From: Gemmatimonadota bacterium
GTDB taxonomy: Bacteria > Gemmatimonadota > Gemmatimonadetes > Gemmatimonadales > Gemmatimonadaceae
DNA length: 64,000 nt
Direction of reading: 5' to 3'
NCBI GenBank assembly: GCA_003134685.1
Contig: PLCA01000016.1
Location: 299,988 to 363,987 of the forward strand
Shown one piece after another: positions 25,576 to 34,693 of this stretch. A program made the position numbers and the translations under genes. Every line of letters starts with the position of its first letter. The stretch's first letter is position 1. Under the pieces are notes generated by a model. The model searched no databases and was not told the DNA's origin. It saw nothing but the letters and a program-made list of their open reading frames with translations.

Positions 25576-27210
25576 ATGCGCTCGTCCGCCGCGGCAGTCG
25601 CCTGGGAATTTCGACAGCGGCATCGCTGGGGATTGATCGCGCTAATCGGCTATGTGTCGGTGCTCGCCGTCATCAAGGCGGTGGTCTTAGTTCGCGGGGT
25701 CCCCATCCACCTCGATAGTCCCGAGACTTTTGCATTCGCGGTAGTGGTGCCGGTGACGGCGACGTTTACGTACTTGCTGGCGGTGTTCTCCTTCGGCCTC
25801 GACGGTGACCTCGCCGCCCGCCAATCGATGTATCCCGCTCGCATGTTCACTCGGCCGATGACGGCCGACGCGCTGGCTGGTCTGCCGATGCTCTATGGCA
25901 CGACTGCGATGATCGTGCTGTGGCTGGTGACGAGACTATTCGCGCTGTGGCCGACGGGAATCGCAGTTCCATCGGTATGGCCGGGCCTTCTGCTGGCGTC
26001 ACTCCTCGCCTGGACACAGGCGCTGACGTGGATGGCGTATCCGCTGACCGGACTGAGGATCATCGTCACCGTGGTCTGGCTGGGAACGATTGACGCACTC
26101 GCTCTCCTCGCGCTGCATTTCGGTGGTCGCGAACCCGTGATGCTCGCCATTCTGGCGCCGCAGATTCCGCTCGCGTATGTCGTCGCGCGCTTCGGCGTCG
26201 CGCGCGCTCGTCGTGGTGATGTGCCGGATTGGCGCGGTGCGCTTGGCCGTGTCAAGTGGGTCGCCGATGCCCTGTCGCACAGGCGGGAGCATTTTGCGAC
26301 ACCCGCTCGCGCGCAAGCTTGGTTCGAGTGGCGCCGCCATGGTCGCTCACTCCCGACGTGGGTCTTCATCCTCTTGCCGTGCGAGCTGGTGTTGCTGTGG
26401 GCCGCTGGCGATTCCACATCACTCGTCGCCACCATTCTACTCGCCGTCCTGCTCACGCCACCGTTCATGGCCACTTTCGCGGCGGCGGCAGTGAGCAAGT
26501 CGAGTCCGAATGCGACCGATGCCTACGGCGTGACTCCGTTCATCGCCACGCGGCCACTCACCAACGCCGAGCTCGTCGCGGCCAAGCTCAAGATGGCACT
26601 GATCAGTACAGTTGCCGCGTGGTTACTGGTACTCCTTGCCGTTCCGCTGGCGCTCAAATTCTCGGGAACCGATGCGGTGGTGCTCCAGCATTGGCATCGC
26701 TTCAGAGAAATAGCGGGAACGCCGCGCGCGGTCGCGCTGTTGCTGCTGGTGCTGTGGGGATTCATCGCATTTACGTGGACGCAGCTGGTGCAGAGCCTGT
26801 ATATCGGGCTCACCGGCCGCGGAGCGCTAATCAAGGGAAGCGTGGTCCTCGTGCTGGGATTCTTTTTTCTCTTCGGGCCATTCTCCGAGTGGATCATCGA
26901 GACTGAGCGCCTTGGTCGGGTCTGGAGTGCGCTGCCGTTGATCTTCGCCATCCTGGTCGGCCTGAAAATGAGCGCTGCGATCTGGATAGGTGTGCGTCTC
27001 TATGATCGCCGTTTGCTGAGCGATCGCGCGCTGGTGAGCGGCGCAGCGTGCTGGTCCTTCGCCGTCCTCGCACTTTATAGCGTGCTGGTTTGGCTGTTCG
27101 ATGCACCGTACATCCCGCACTATCTGCTGATGCTCGTGGCAATCCTCGGAATCCCACTGGCGCGACTGTCTGCCGCTCCGTTGGCGCTGGCGTGGAATCG
27201 TCATCGCTGA
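25576..27210 (+). CDS. ABC-2 type transporter permease
   Basis: The 544-residue protein carries about twelve membrane helices in two halves separated by a hydrophilic segment near residues 210-260, and is encoded directly after its ATPase. It should form the membrane channel of an exporter. There is no strong family signature beyond hydrophobicity and context. Its stop overlaps the next start (TGATG), so four genes in a row are coupled. Confidence 0.82.
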   Translation: MRSSAAAVAWEFRQRHRWGLIALIGYVSVLAVIKAVVLVRGVPIHLDSPETFAFAVVVPVTATFTYLLAVFSFGLDGDLAARQSMYPARMFTRPMTADALAGLPMLYGTTAMIVLWLVTRLFALWPTGIAVPSVWPGLLLASLLAWTQALTWMAYPLTGLRIIVTVVWLGTIDALALLALHFGGREPVMLAILAPQIPLAYVVARFGVARARRGDVPDWRGALGRVKWVADALSHRREHFATPARAQAWFEWRRHGRSLPTWVFILLPCELVLLWAAGDSTSLVATILLAVLLTPPFMATFAAAAVSKSSPNATDAYGVTPFIATRPLTNAELVAAKLKMALISTVAAWLLVLLAVPLALKFSGTDAVVLQHWHRFREIAGTPRAVALLLLVLWGFIAFTWTQLVQSLYIGLTGRGALIKGSVVLVLGFFFLFGPFSEWIIETERLGRVWSALPLIFAILVGLKMSAAIWIGVRLYDRRLLSDRALVSGAACWSFAVLALYSVLVWLFDAPYIPHYLLMLVAILGIPLARLSAAPLALAWNRHR

Positions 27211-28154
27211 TGAAGGACAGGCGAGTAGTACTCGGCGCGGCGCTCGCTCTGATCGGTTTGCCTGTGGCAATAGTTCCGATCGAGGCCGTGGCCTTCTACT
27301 CGGCGAATCGGGACAACGGCTCGTTCGTTTCCTCGGGCGAGAGAAGGGAGTACGTGCTCTATGTGCCGAGGAGCTACGATCGATCCAGGCCGACGGCGCT
27401 CGTCATCAGCATGCACGGTGCGGGGCTGTGGGGTGCGGCGCAACGCGACATAAGTCGTTGGAACGAGTTGGCCGATCAGAAAGGCTTCATCGTCGTTTAT
27501 CCGACCGGAGTTGGCGGTAACGGACCCAGAATCTGGCGCGTGGAGCCCGGCGACGGACCGAAGAAGGATGTTCGATTCATCTCCGACCTGATCGACACAC
27601 TGAGCACCTCTTACAACATCGACTCGACACGGATTTACGCCAACGGTCTTTCAAATGGAGGCGGGATGTCCTTCGCCCTCTCGTGTATGCTGGCGAATCG
27701 AATCGCGGCAGTCGGTACGGTGGGAGCCGCGCAGACCCTGCCGTGGCGCTGGTGCACGGAGCGGGAAGCGGGAAGCGGGAAGGGGGAGGCGGAACGACCT
27801 GTTCCGGTGATTTCATTTCATGGGACTGCCGATCCGGTCGTTCCCTACAACGGCGGCACGACGTGGATATCGCCCAGACCGTTTCCGAGTGTGCCGAGGT
27901 GGTCAGCAAATTGGGCGAAACGAAACCGGTGCGGAGGCAATCCTCTCGAATCGAAGGTTGCCGGCGATGTCATGCGTCGCGAATACACGGGCTGCGTTGC
28001 CGACGCCGCGGTGGTGCTTTACACTATTCAGGGAGGAGGGCATACCTGGCCAGGCGGAATGCCGCTTCCAGAATGGTTCGTCGGCCGCACGACGCGGAGC
28101 ATCGATGCGACTAACTTGATGTGGGAGTTCTTCGTTGCGCACCCCCGGCGGTGA
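27210..28154 (+). CDS. PHB depolymerase / LpqC-like secreted esterase
   Basis: An N-terminal signal-type helix ('VVLGAALALIGLPVAIVPIEAVAF') precedes an alpha/beta hydrolase of the polyhydroxybutyrate-depolymerase/feruloyl-esterase group: 'YVPRSYDRSRPTALVISMHG', nucleophile motif GLSNGGGM, 'PVISFHGTADPVVPYNGG' and the His in 'GGGHTWPGG'. It cleaves esters outside the cytoplasm. ATG 27210 overlaps the permease stop. A segment of charged small residues just before 'RPVPVISFHG' is encoded by a 7-base tandem repeat and looks like a lineage-specific insertion. Confidence 0.83.
   Translation: MKDRRVVLGAALALIGLPVAIVPIEAVAFYSANRDNGSFVSSGERREYVLYVPRSYDRSRPTALVISMHGAGLWGAAQRDISRWNELADQKGFIVVYPTGVGGNGPRIWRVEPGDGPKKDVRFISDLIDTLSTSYNIDSTRIYANGLSNGGGMSFALSCMLANRIAAVGTVGAAQTLPWRWCTEREAGSGKGEAERPVPVISFHGTADPVVPYNGGTTWISPRPFPSVPRWSANWAKRNRCGGNPLESKVAGDVMRREYTGCVADAAVVLYTIQGGGHTWPGGMPLPEWFVGRTTRSIDATNLMWEFFVAHPRR
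27760..27787 (+). repeat. Heptanucleotide tandem repeat (AGCGGGA)x3 + AGGGGGA
   Basis: Three perfect copies of AGCGGGA and one degenerate copy lie inside the esterase gene, upstream of the catalytic Asp and His codons. The unit is not a multiple of three, so gain or loss of one copy would shift the frame and switch off the enzyme. Copy number is low, so slippage would be rare. Confidence 0.8.
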
Positions 28155-28201
28155 TCGCCCGCCGTTTTCAGTTTCGCCTTTGGTAACGTATCCCTCTACG
28201 T

Positions 28202-28648
28202 ATGACTTCACGTCTGCTGATGATGCTTCAGGTTGTCGTCGCGCCGCCTCAAAGGCTCGGCGCTGTGCCTCATGGAACGCGCGTCATCGCGCCCATCACG
28301 AGCGGTACCTTCGAAGGCCCTCGCCTGCGCGGCAAGGTTTTGGGCGGAGGTGACTGGACTATCTCGCGGTCAGACGCCGTACTCGAGCTCGACCTGCGAA
28401 TCACGCTCGAGACCAACGACGGCGCCCTGATCAGCATGTCGTCTTTCGGGCTCCGTCATGGCCCCCCTGAGGTATTGGCGGCGCTCGCGCGAGGCGAGTC
28501 CGTCGATCCGTCCAAGTACTACTTCCGGACCGCGCCCCGGTTCGAAACGAGCGCGCCGCAGTATGCGTTCCTGAACCGATTGATCGCTATCGCCTCCGGC
28601 GATCGCCGAGCGACCGGGCCGATTTACACGATCAACGAGATCCTCTAG
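28202..28648 (+). CDS. DUF3237 family protein, copy 1
   Basis: The 148-residue protein matches DUF3237: 'LGAVPHGTRVIAPITSGTFEGPRLRGKVL', 'GGDWTISRSDAVLELDLRITLET' and 'PSKYYFRTAPRFET'. It forms a beta-barrel of unknown function. The next gene, three bases later, is a clear paralogue with the same order of motifs. No signal peptide is present. Confidence 0.88.
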   Translation: MTSRLLMMLQVVVAPPQRLGAVPHGTRVIAPITSGTFEGPRLRGKVLGGGDWTISRSDAVLELDLRITLETNDGALISMSSFGLRHGPPEVLAALARGESVDPSKYYFRTAPRFETSAPQYAFLNRLIAIASGDRRATGPIYTINEIL

Positions 28649-28650
28649 CC

Positions 28651-29139
28651 GTGCCCACGTTCGAAGAGGAGAGCAGGCGACCCGCCGAGATAACATCGCG
28701 GCCGCTCATGGCGGTCAGTGTCATCGCCGCTCCTCTGCAAAAGCTCGGTGCGGTACCCTATGGCGTTCGTAGCTTCGTGCCGGTCGCGGGAGGTGACTTC
28801 GAAGGCCCGCGGCTTCGCGGGAAGATTCTGCCGGGAGGAGGTGATTGGCTGTTGCTGCGCTCGGACGGCGTCCTTGAGCTGGACCTGCGCATCACTCTGG
28901 AGACAGACGATCATGCGCTGATCTATATGACCTTTCAGGGGCTGCGTCACAGCCCGCCGGATGTGATCACCGCGTTTAGCCGTGGAGAGGTTGTCGATCC
29001 CGCGCGTTACTACTTTCGAACGGTGCCGAGATTCGAAACCTCGGCGGAAGCATACGCATTTTTGAATCGCATCGTCACCATCGGTGTTGGCGAAACTCGC
29101 CCCGACGGAGCAGTGCACAGGATCGACGAGATCCTGTGA
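28651..29139 (+). CDS. DUF3237 family protein, copy 2
   Basis: This paralogue of the preceding gene keeps the same blocks ('FEGPRLRGKILPGGGDW', 'DGVLELDLRITLETDD', 'YYFRTVPRFETSAE') with a longer N-terminus. It starts with GTG 28651 only two bases after the previous stop. The pair arose by tandem duplication, though the copies are well diverged. Product function is unknown. Confidence 0.87.
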   Translation: MPTFEEESRRPAEITSRPLMAVSVIAAPLQKLGAVPYGVRSFVPVAGGDFEGPRLRGKILPGGGDWLLLRSDGVLELDLRITLETDDHALIYMTFQGLRHSPPDVITAFSRGEVVDPARYYFRTVPRFETSAEAYAFLNRIVTIGVGETRPDGAVHRIDEIL

Positions 29140-29265
29140 TGGCATGCTGTGCGTGCAACGTCGCCCGGTCGTGATTGTCGGCAGTCCTCGCCGGTGGAAT
29201 GCCGCGATTGCGGAGCACGAGACCGTCGTGCGCGAATTTCTCGAAGTATGTGCCGAGTTCCGAAC

Positions 29266-31878
29266 TCAGATCGTGAGGCCGACCTTGCGGGCTACCGCGA
29301 TGAAGCGTGGATCGGACCGCAACCGGGCGAACGCCGGCTCCAATTTCATGACGAATAGGGCTGGGGCACGCTCGACGTACGCTTTCTCCAGCTCAGAGAT
29401 CGCCTGGTCATCATCTCCGAGACCCGCCTGAATTACCGCCAGCGAATAGTGTGACACATACACTCCCGCTCTTGCCCGACCAAGCAGGCGATTCAGCTCG
29501 GCCCGCGCCTCCTCTCGACGGCCGCATTTTGCGTAAGTGTAGCCCCGCACACCGAGCAACAGCGTGAGAGGCTGATCCGCCGAGTTCTGGAGCGCCGCGA
29601 GGGCTTCGGGGCAGCGGCCGAGATTGACGTAGACTCGCGCGAGCTCCTGACGCAGTCCCACGAAATTCGGGTCGCGCTCGAACACTTTGCGCGCCTGTGC
29701 GAGCGCCTCGGGATAATGCCCGGTATAGAACAGGATGCTCACGAGGCGGGTGTAGTTCAGACCAGAGAACGGATCGAGGTCGATTGCGCGACGGAGCTCA
29801 GCGATGGCCGCGTCGCTGCTGTCCTTTACCAGGAAATACCACGCGCGATACAGGTGTATGGGAGCGTAACGCTCATTCAACCTCAGCGCTGTGTCGAATT
29901 CGCGTGCAACCGCAGGCCAATCCCAGTCATGAAACAACGCGATGAAAGCGAGTGAGACGTGCACTTCCACCAGGGTACTGTCGTGCGCGAGTGCCAGCGC
30001 TGCATATCGCTTCGCCGTCGGGAAACCCCGACTCGGGAACACAAAACCGAAATTCGCCTGCAGCGCGTACGTATCCGCCAGCCCGGTATAAGCGAGCGCA
30101 TAGGAGGTGTCGGTCGCGATCGCCTGCCGAAAGTACTCCTGTGCTTTCCTGAGCCCCGCCGAATCGCGCCTCTCGAAGAAGTAGCGACCCTGGAGATACA
30201 GCTCGTGGGCCTCGCGGTTCTCGGTCGGGCGCTTCGCCGAAGCAATGGTCACCGACGAGATGCGCGGGAGCAACTGGTGGACGATCGATCGGGTGACAGA
30301 GTCCTCGATGGTGAATACGTCGTCCGTCAACGCGTTGTGATCGAAGACGTCCGACCATACTTCCTTTCCAGTTGCCACTTCGATCAGACGCGCCCCCACT
30401 CGCCGACGGTCGCCTATTCTCGTCACGCTCCCATCTACCACGTACTGGACGTGAAGCTGATCTCCGATTTCGCGGGGATCGAGGCCTTTTCGCCTGAGGC
30501 CGAAGGCCGAAGTGCGCGACATCACGCTCATGCCTTTCACCTTGCCAAGCTCCGTCGTCAGCTCGTCGGCGAATCCGTCGCTGAACGGAAGGTTTGTGGA
30601 GTCCCCACCGACATTCGCGAACGGCACGACGGCGATCGAGACAGTGGAAGCCGCGGATGATCTCGTTGGCGTCCGAGTAGTTGAAGCGTGAGCGAAATGA
30701 ACCGCTAGATACGCAAGCACCAACGCCGTTACACCGGTAGCGGTGAACAGCGCGCCTCTTCGCTCCCGCCGGAAGGAATCGCCAACCGCGCGTCTCACTC
30801 GCCGCGATCTGGCCAGGACCCTTCCGACTGTCCCACTCGCGAGCGTCCGAACTCGCGCCAAGTCGCGCAGCAGCATTTCCGCGCTGGCGTACCGCCTGGC
30901 TGGATCCTTACGCAACAGCCGCAGCACGAGACTCTCGAGTGCCGCGGAGATTTCGCTCCGATACGTTGATGCTAACGGCGGCTCGTCGTGGAGGATCGCC
31001 AGCGCAACGGCGACCTCTTCATCTCCGTTGAATGGCTTTCGTCCGGTGAGCATTTCGTACATAAGCACGCCAAGCGCCCACAGATCTGCCCGCCCGTCGA
31101 CTTTGTCGCCCTGAACCTGCTCCGGCGACATGTAGGACACGGTCCCGAAATGCGCACCAGTTTCGCTGAGACTCTGATCCCGCGCTTTTGCGAGGCCAAA
31201 ATCCAGGATCCGCACCGTTCCGTCCGGCAGCAGCATGACGTTGCCGGGTTTCAGATCGCGATGAACGACTCCAGCGGCGTGTGCGGCCTGCAAACCTTCA
31301 GCGACTTGTCGCGCGATCTCCAGGCACTCATTGATTGGCAAGGAGCCGTCGCGCTTCAGACGCGCTCGAAGAGTCTCCCCTTCGTACAGCGACATCGCCA
31401 GGAAGAGCCAGCCCCGCTCGGTCGTACCGACTTCGTGGACGACACAAAGATTGGGATGATCGAGCGCTGCGGCCGCGTGAGCTTCCCGTTGAAACCGCGC
31501 TTTGGCGGATGGGTCGAGGTTGTAATGAGGTAGGAGAAATTTCAGGGCAACCGCACGGCCCAGCTGCTTATCGTGGGCGCGATAGACGACGCCCATGCCT
31601 CCGGCGCCGAGCACTTCGCGTACATCGAAATGCGAGATGGTGCGACCCGCGATTCCGAGCGGATCCGGCTGGTGGTCATAGCCAGCCAGGAAACGCCCGC
31701 CTGGCGCTCCGGGATTGCCGGTGGCCTCCGCGTCGGCCTTCAACAACAACTCGAGTGCCCGATGGAGCTCGGGATCGCTGTCGGCGAGCGCCGCCAGGCG
31801 ACCCGCGCGCGCGCCTGGATCGAGATCGACGATCTCGTCGAAACCTGCCCGGATTTCCTGCCACCGCTGGGCGTTCAT
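29266..31878 (-). CDS. Membrane Ser/Thr protein kinase with TolB-like and TPR regions
   Basis: The 870-residue protein has a PknB-type kinase domain (about 80-350) with glycine loop GAGGMGVVY, the Lys in 'VALKFL', catalytic loop HRDLKPGN, DFGLAKA and 'SPEQVQG'. One membrane helix near 390-410 is followed by a TolB-like segment ('VSIAVVPFANVGGDSTNLPFSDG') and TPR repeats to the end. Cytoplasmic kinase and extracytoplasmic sensor halves are the usual reading. I trimmed the start to ATG 31878, which overlaps the sigma factor stop as ATGA. Kinase and sigma factor are therefore co-translated and probably work together. Confidence 0.93.
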   Translation of the reverse strand: MNAQRWQEIRAGFDEIVDLDPGARAGRLAALADSDPELHRALELLLKADAEATGNPGAPGGRFLAGYDHQPDPLGIAGRTISHFDVREVLGAGGMGVVYRAHDKQLGRAVALKFLLPHYNLDPSAKARFQREAHAAAALDHPNLCVVHEVGTTERGWLFLAMSLYEGETLRARLKRDGSLPINECLEIARQVAEGLQAAHAAGVVHRDLKPGNVMLLPDGTVRILDFGLAKARDQSLSETGAHFGTVSYMSPEQVQGDKVDGRADLWALGVLMYEMLTGRKPFNGDEEVAVALAILHDEPPLASTYRSEISAALESLVLRLLRKDPARRYASAEMLLRDLARVRTLASGTVGRVLARSRRVRRAVGDSFRRERRGALFTATGVTALVLAYLAVHFAHASTTRTPTRSSAASTVSIAVVPFANVGGDSTNLPFSDGFADELTTELGKVKGMSVMSRTSAFGLRRKGLDPREIGDQLHVQYVVDGSVTRIGDRRRVGARLIEVATGKEVWSDVFDHNALTDDVFTIEDSVTRSIVHQLLPRISSVTIASAKRPTENREAHELYLQGRYFFERRDSAGLRKAQEYFRQAIATDTSYALAYTGLADTYALQANFGFVFPSRGFPTAKRYAALALAHDSTLVEVHVSLAFIALFHDWDWPAVAREFDTALRLNERYAPIHLYRAWYFLVKDSSDAAIAELRRAIDLDPFSGLNYTRLVSILFYTGHYPEALAQARKVFERDPNFVGLRQELARVYVNLGRCPEALAALQNSADQPLTLLLGVRGYTYAKCGRREEARAELNRLLGRARAGVYVSHYSLAVIQAGLGDDDQAISELEKAYVERAPALFVMKLEPAFARLRSDPRFIAVARKVGLTI

Positions 31879-32450
31879 TGGAGCGAGTCGCCCTTGAGAT
31901 CGACCGCCAGCCACGCGCGGGCGGAGCGCAGCTCACGCTTGGTAGTGGCGAGCGACACTCCTTCGGCGGCGGCGCTCTCCTCGAGAGACAAGCCGCCGAA
32001 GTATCGGTACTGCAGAAGCCGGCCCTGTCGAGGACTCAGCTGCGCGAGTCGAGTAAGCGCATCATCCAGCTCGGCGAAGCTCTCGAGATTCTCGTCCGAG
32101 AATTCCGTAAACTCGTCGAGCTCCAGCGGACTCACGCCTGCTCCGCGTTTCTCGGTGAGACGGGCGCGGGCACGGTCGACGAGCAAATTCCGCATGATCT
32201 CGGACGCGAGCGCCAGGAAATGCGCGCGATCGGGCAGCTCGATGCGGGGCGCGCCTACGAGGCGGATGTAGGCCTCATGAACCAGGGCGGTCGTGTTGAG
32301 CGAGTTGTCGCCTTGGCTGCCACTCAGCCGCCGGTGCGCCAGCTCGCGCAGCCGGTCGTAAACCAGCGGGATCAGCCGATCGCGCGCGCTTGCGTCGCCT
32401 GCACTCCACTGCTGCAAGAGACCTGTGACCTCAGATGCGTCGGGCGCCAT
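31875..32450 (-). CDS. ECF-like sigma factor (TIGR02999 type)
   Basis: The 191-residue protein has sigma70 region 2 ('NTTALVHEAYIRLV', 'FLALASEIMRNLLVDRARAR') and region 4 ('LSPRQGRLLQYRYFGGLSLEESAAAEGVS'). It belongs to the ECF-like Sig-70_X6 group common in Acidobacteria, Planctomycetes and Gemmatimonadota, where it is usually encoded beside a Ser/Thr kinase. No anti-sigma factor gene is adjacent, so activity may be controlled by the coupled kinase. Confidence 0.92.
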   Translation of the reverse strand: MAPDASEVTGLLQQWSAGDASARDRLIPLVYDRLRELAHRRLSGSQGDNSLNTTALVHEAYIRLVGAPRIELPDRAHFLALASEIMRNLLVDRARARLTEKRGAGVSPLELDEFTEFSDENLESFAELDDALTRLAQLSPRQGRLLQYRYFGGLSLEESAAAEGVSLATTKRELRSARAWLAVDLKGDSLQ

Positions 32451-32581
32451 TCGGTTTTCCAGTCGCTATCGGCTTCCCACGATAGGGGTTTCGGGCACGA
32501 CCAGCAAGGCGAATGAGCCGGTTTCCCTAGCGATCTCGTTGTAGGAGGTGAAGACCTCACTTTTCTCCTGGAGTTACTGCC

Positions 32582-33166
32582 ATGCATCGCTACCTGCAAC
32601 TCACCCTGACAGGCCTCACCGCGGCGGCTTCATTCGCCGCGTGTGAGAATTCAACGACGAAACAACCGTCGGGGCCATCGATTACCGATCCGAGCTTCAC
32701 CGTCGCGTCCGGCTTCGCCTCAACGGCGGTCGCGCGCGGCAATGCCGGCGCTTTCCACATCCGATCAACCGACGGATTTGTCGTCGAAATCAAGGCGGAG
32801 GACAATACGGATATCGCGGTGTCAAATGTCGTCGTAGCGCCCGGAGGTAGTTCGGGATGGCATTCGCATCCAGGTCCTGTTCTGGTAATTGTTAAAACCG
32901 GTGCGATCACTTTCTATCGCGCGGGTAAACACGGGGGCCAGAACGGCGACGACGAGAATGGGGACAATGGAAAGAATGCGGGAGCATGCTCGCGCACCGT
33001 TTATCCGGCAGGCTCCGCGTTCGTCGAAGTACCAGCGCCTGGCCACGTGATGCTGGCGAAAAACGAAGGAAGTACCGAGGCGACGGTGACCGCCACGTAT
33101 TTCGCTCCGCCGGGTGCGGCACTGCGCATCGATCAACCTTGGCCTGGCGGTAATTGCCCGCAGTAA
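32582..33166 (+). CDS. Cupin domain lipoprotein
   Basis: A lipoprotein signal with the lipobox SFAAC (C20) leads into a cupin barrel: 'NVVVAPGGSSGWHSHPGPVLVIVKTG' provides the metal-binding His residues of motif 1. A low-complexity Gly/Asn/Asp insert ('HGGQNGDDENGDNGK') sits between the two cupin motifs. It should be exported and metal-binding; the reaction is unknown. GGAG precedes ATG 32582. It is divergent from the sigma factor gene. Confidence 0.82.
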   Translation: MHRYLQLTLTGLTAAASFAACENSTTKQPSGPSITDPSFTVASGFASTAVARGNAGAFHIRSTDGFVVEIKAEDNTDIAVSNVVVAPGGSSGWHSHPGPVLVIVKTGAITFYRAGKHGGQNGDDENGDNGKNAGACSRTVYPAGSAFVEVPAPGHVMLAKNEGSTEATVTATYFAPPGAALRIDQPWPGGNCPQ

Positions 33167-33370
33167 ATGCACTCGCCGCCAGGTAGTTTCCGGCTCTGGC
33201 GGTCTCCAACGACGTTCTTGTAGAAACGGCGGCTGTGATCTATACGATCCGGCCGCCGTTGATTTAAGTAGTGCGGCCATGCCTCTCTGGGACTAGCGAC
33301 GACGTCACACTGTTGTGATTATCGGAAGTCGCCATCGATCTCACCTTTCATCGCTTACAATGAGCGTGTT

Positions 33371-34684
33371 ATGCGTGCGAGTTCTCTGATATTGCTGGTC
33401 GGAGCCGTCGCTGCGGCCGTCCCCTGCGCAGCTCCGGCACAAGCGCGCGTCCGACAGCCCGCCGTTCCGGCAACCAGCACTCTGCTCGTTCCCGATCGCG
33501 TGTGGGACGGCGTTGAGGACGCGCCGCATTCTGGCTGGGCGGTGCTCGTCACCGGCAACCGGATCATCGCCGCCGGCCCGCGCGGTCAGATCAGCGCGCC
33601 CGCCGGGGCGACGACGATCAATCTCCCGGGCACGACCCTAACGCCGGGACTGATCGATGCACACTCACACGTACTTCTCCACCCATATAGCGAAGCTTCA
33701 TGGAACGACCAGGTGCTGCACGAATCGCTGGCGCTACGCACGGCGCGCGCAGTCAATCACTTGAGAGCGACGCTGATGGCCGGCTTCACCACGATCCGCG
33801 ACCTGGGCACCGAGGGCGCCGGCTACGCCGACGTCGGGCTCAAGCAGGCTGTGAATCAAGGCATCATCCCCGGCCCGCGGATGTTCGTCTCCACACGCGC
33901 GATCGTTGCTACGGGCGCTTATGGGCCGGCTGGCTTCACTCCGGAGTACGCGAACGATATTCCGCAGGGTGGTCAGGAAGCGAGCGGGCTCGACCAGATG
34001 GCGCAGGTGGAGCGCGATCAGATCAAGCACGGCGCTGATTGGGTAAAGATCTACGCCGACTACCGCTGGGGGCCGAACGGCGAGAACGAGCCGACGTTCA
34101 CGCTGGACGAGCTCAAGGAAGCGGTCGACATCGCGAGCAGCTCGGGTCGGCCGCTGACAGTGCACGCGACGACGGCCGAAGGCATGCGCCGAGCAATTCT
34201 CGCCGGCGTCACGACCATCGAGCACGGCGACGGTGGCACGCCGGAGGTCTTCAAGATGATGGCCGACCGCGGAATCTGCCTCGTTCCGACGCTCGCCGCC
34301 GGCGATGCGATCATGCAGTACAACGGCTGGCGGAAGGGCATCGACCCTGATCCGCCGTCAATCGTCGCGAAGAAGAAGAGCTTCAAGGCCGCCCTCGACG
34401 CGGGCGTGACGATCTGCAACGGCAGCGACGTCGGCGTATTCACTCACGGTGACAACGCGAGGGAGCTCGAGATGCTGGTCGCTTATGGGATGACACCCGT
34501 CGCCGCGCTCCGCTCGGCGACGTCGATCGACGCGAAGATGCTGCGCATGGGCGAGCAGCTCGGGCAGGTGAAGGAGGGCTATCTGGCCGATCTGATCGCG
34601 GTGAAGGGCGACCCGACCAAGGACATCTCAGCGATTCGCCAGGTGCAGCTGGTGATGAAGGACGGGGCGATCTACAAGCAGTGA
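33371..34684 (+). CDS. Secreted amidohydrolase (imidazolonepropionase-like)
   Basis: A signal peptide precedes an amidohydrolase-superfamily barrel: the metal motif 'GLIDAHSHV' near residue 96, the bridging Lys in '[10 protein letters not shown]', His in '[15 protein letters not shown]' and 'TTIEHGDGG', and the catalytic Asp in '[10 protein letters not shown]'. Such secreted members hydrolyse dipeptides (Xaa-Pro/Xaa-Arg type) or cyclic amides. It is convergent with the GH3 gene, with only nine bases between the stops. Confidence 0.9.
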   Translation: MRASSLILLVGAVAAAVPCAAPAQARVRQPAVPATSTLLVPDRVWDGVEDAPHSGWAVLVTGNRIIAAGPRGQISAPAGATTINLPGTTLTPGLIDAHSHVLLHPYSEASWNDQVLHESLALRTARAVNHLRATLMAGFTTIRDLGTEGAGYADVGLKQAVNQGIIPGPRMFVSTRAIVATGAYGPAGFTPEYANDIPQGGQEASGLDQMAQVERDQIKHGADWVKIYADYRWGPNGENEPTFTLDELKEAVDIASSSGRPLTVHATTAEGMRRAILAGVTTIEHGDGGTPEVFKMMADRGICLVPTLAAGDAIMQYNGWRKGIDPDPPSIVAKKKSFKAALDAGVTICNGSDVGVFTHGDNARELEMLVAYGMTPVAALRSATSIDAKMLRMGEQLGQVKEGYLADLIAVKGDPTKDISAIRQVQLVMKDGAIYKQ

Positions 34685-34693
34685 AGGTACGAA

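Noticed and set aside
31335-32516. 393-residue plus-strand ORF
   Set aside because: Antisense to the kinase and sigma factor genes, both of which have full motif sets.
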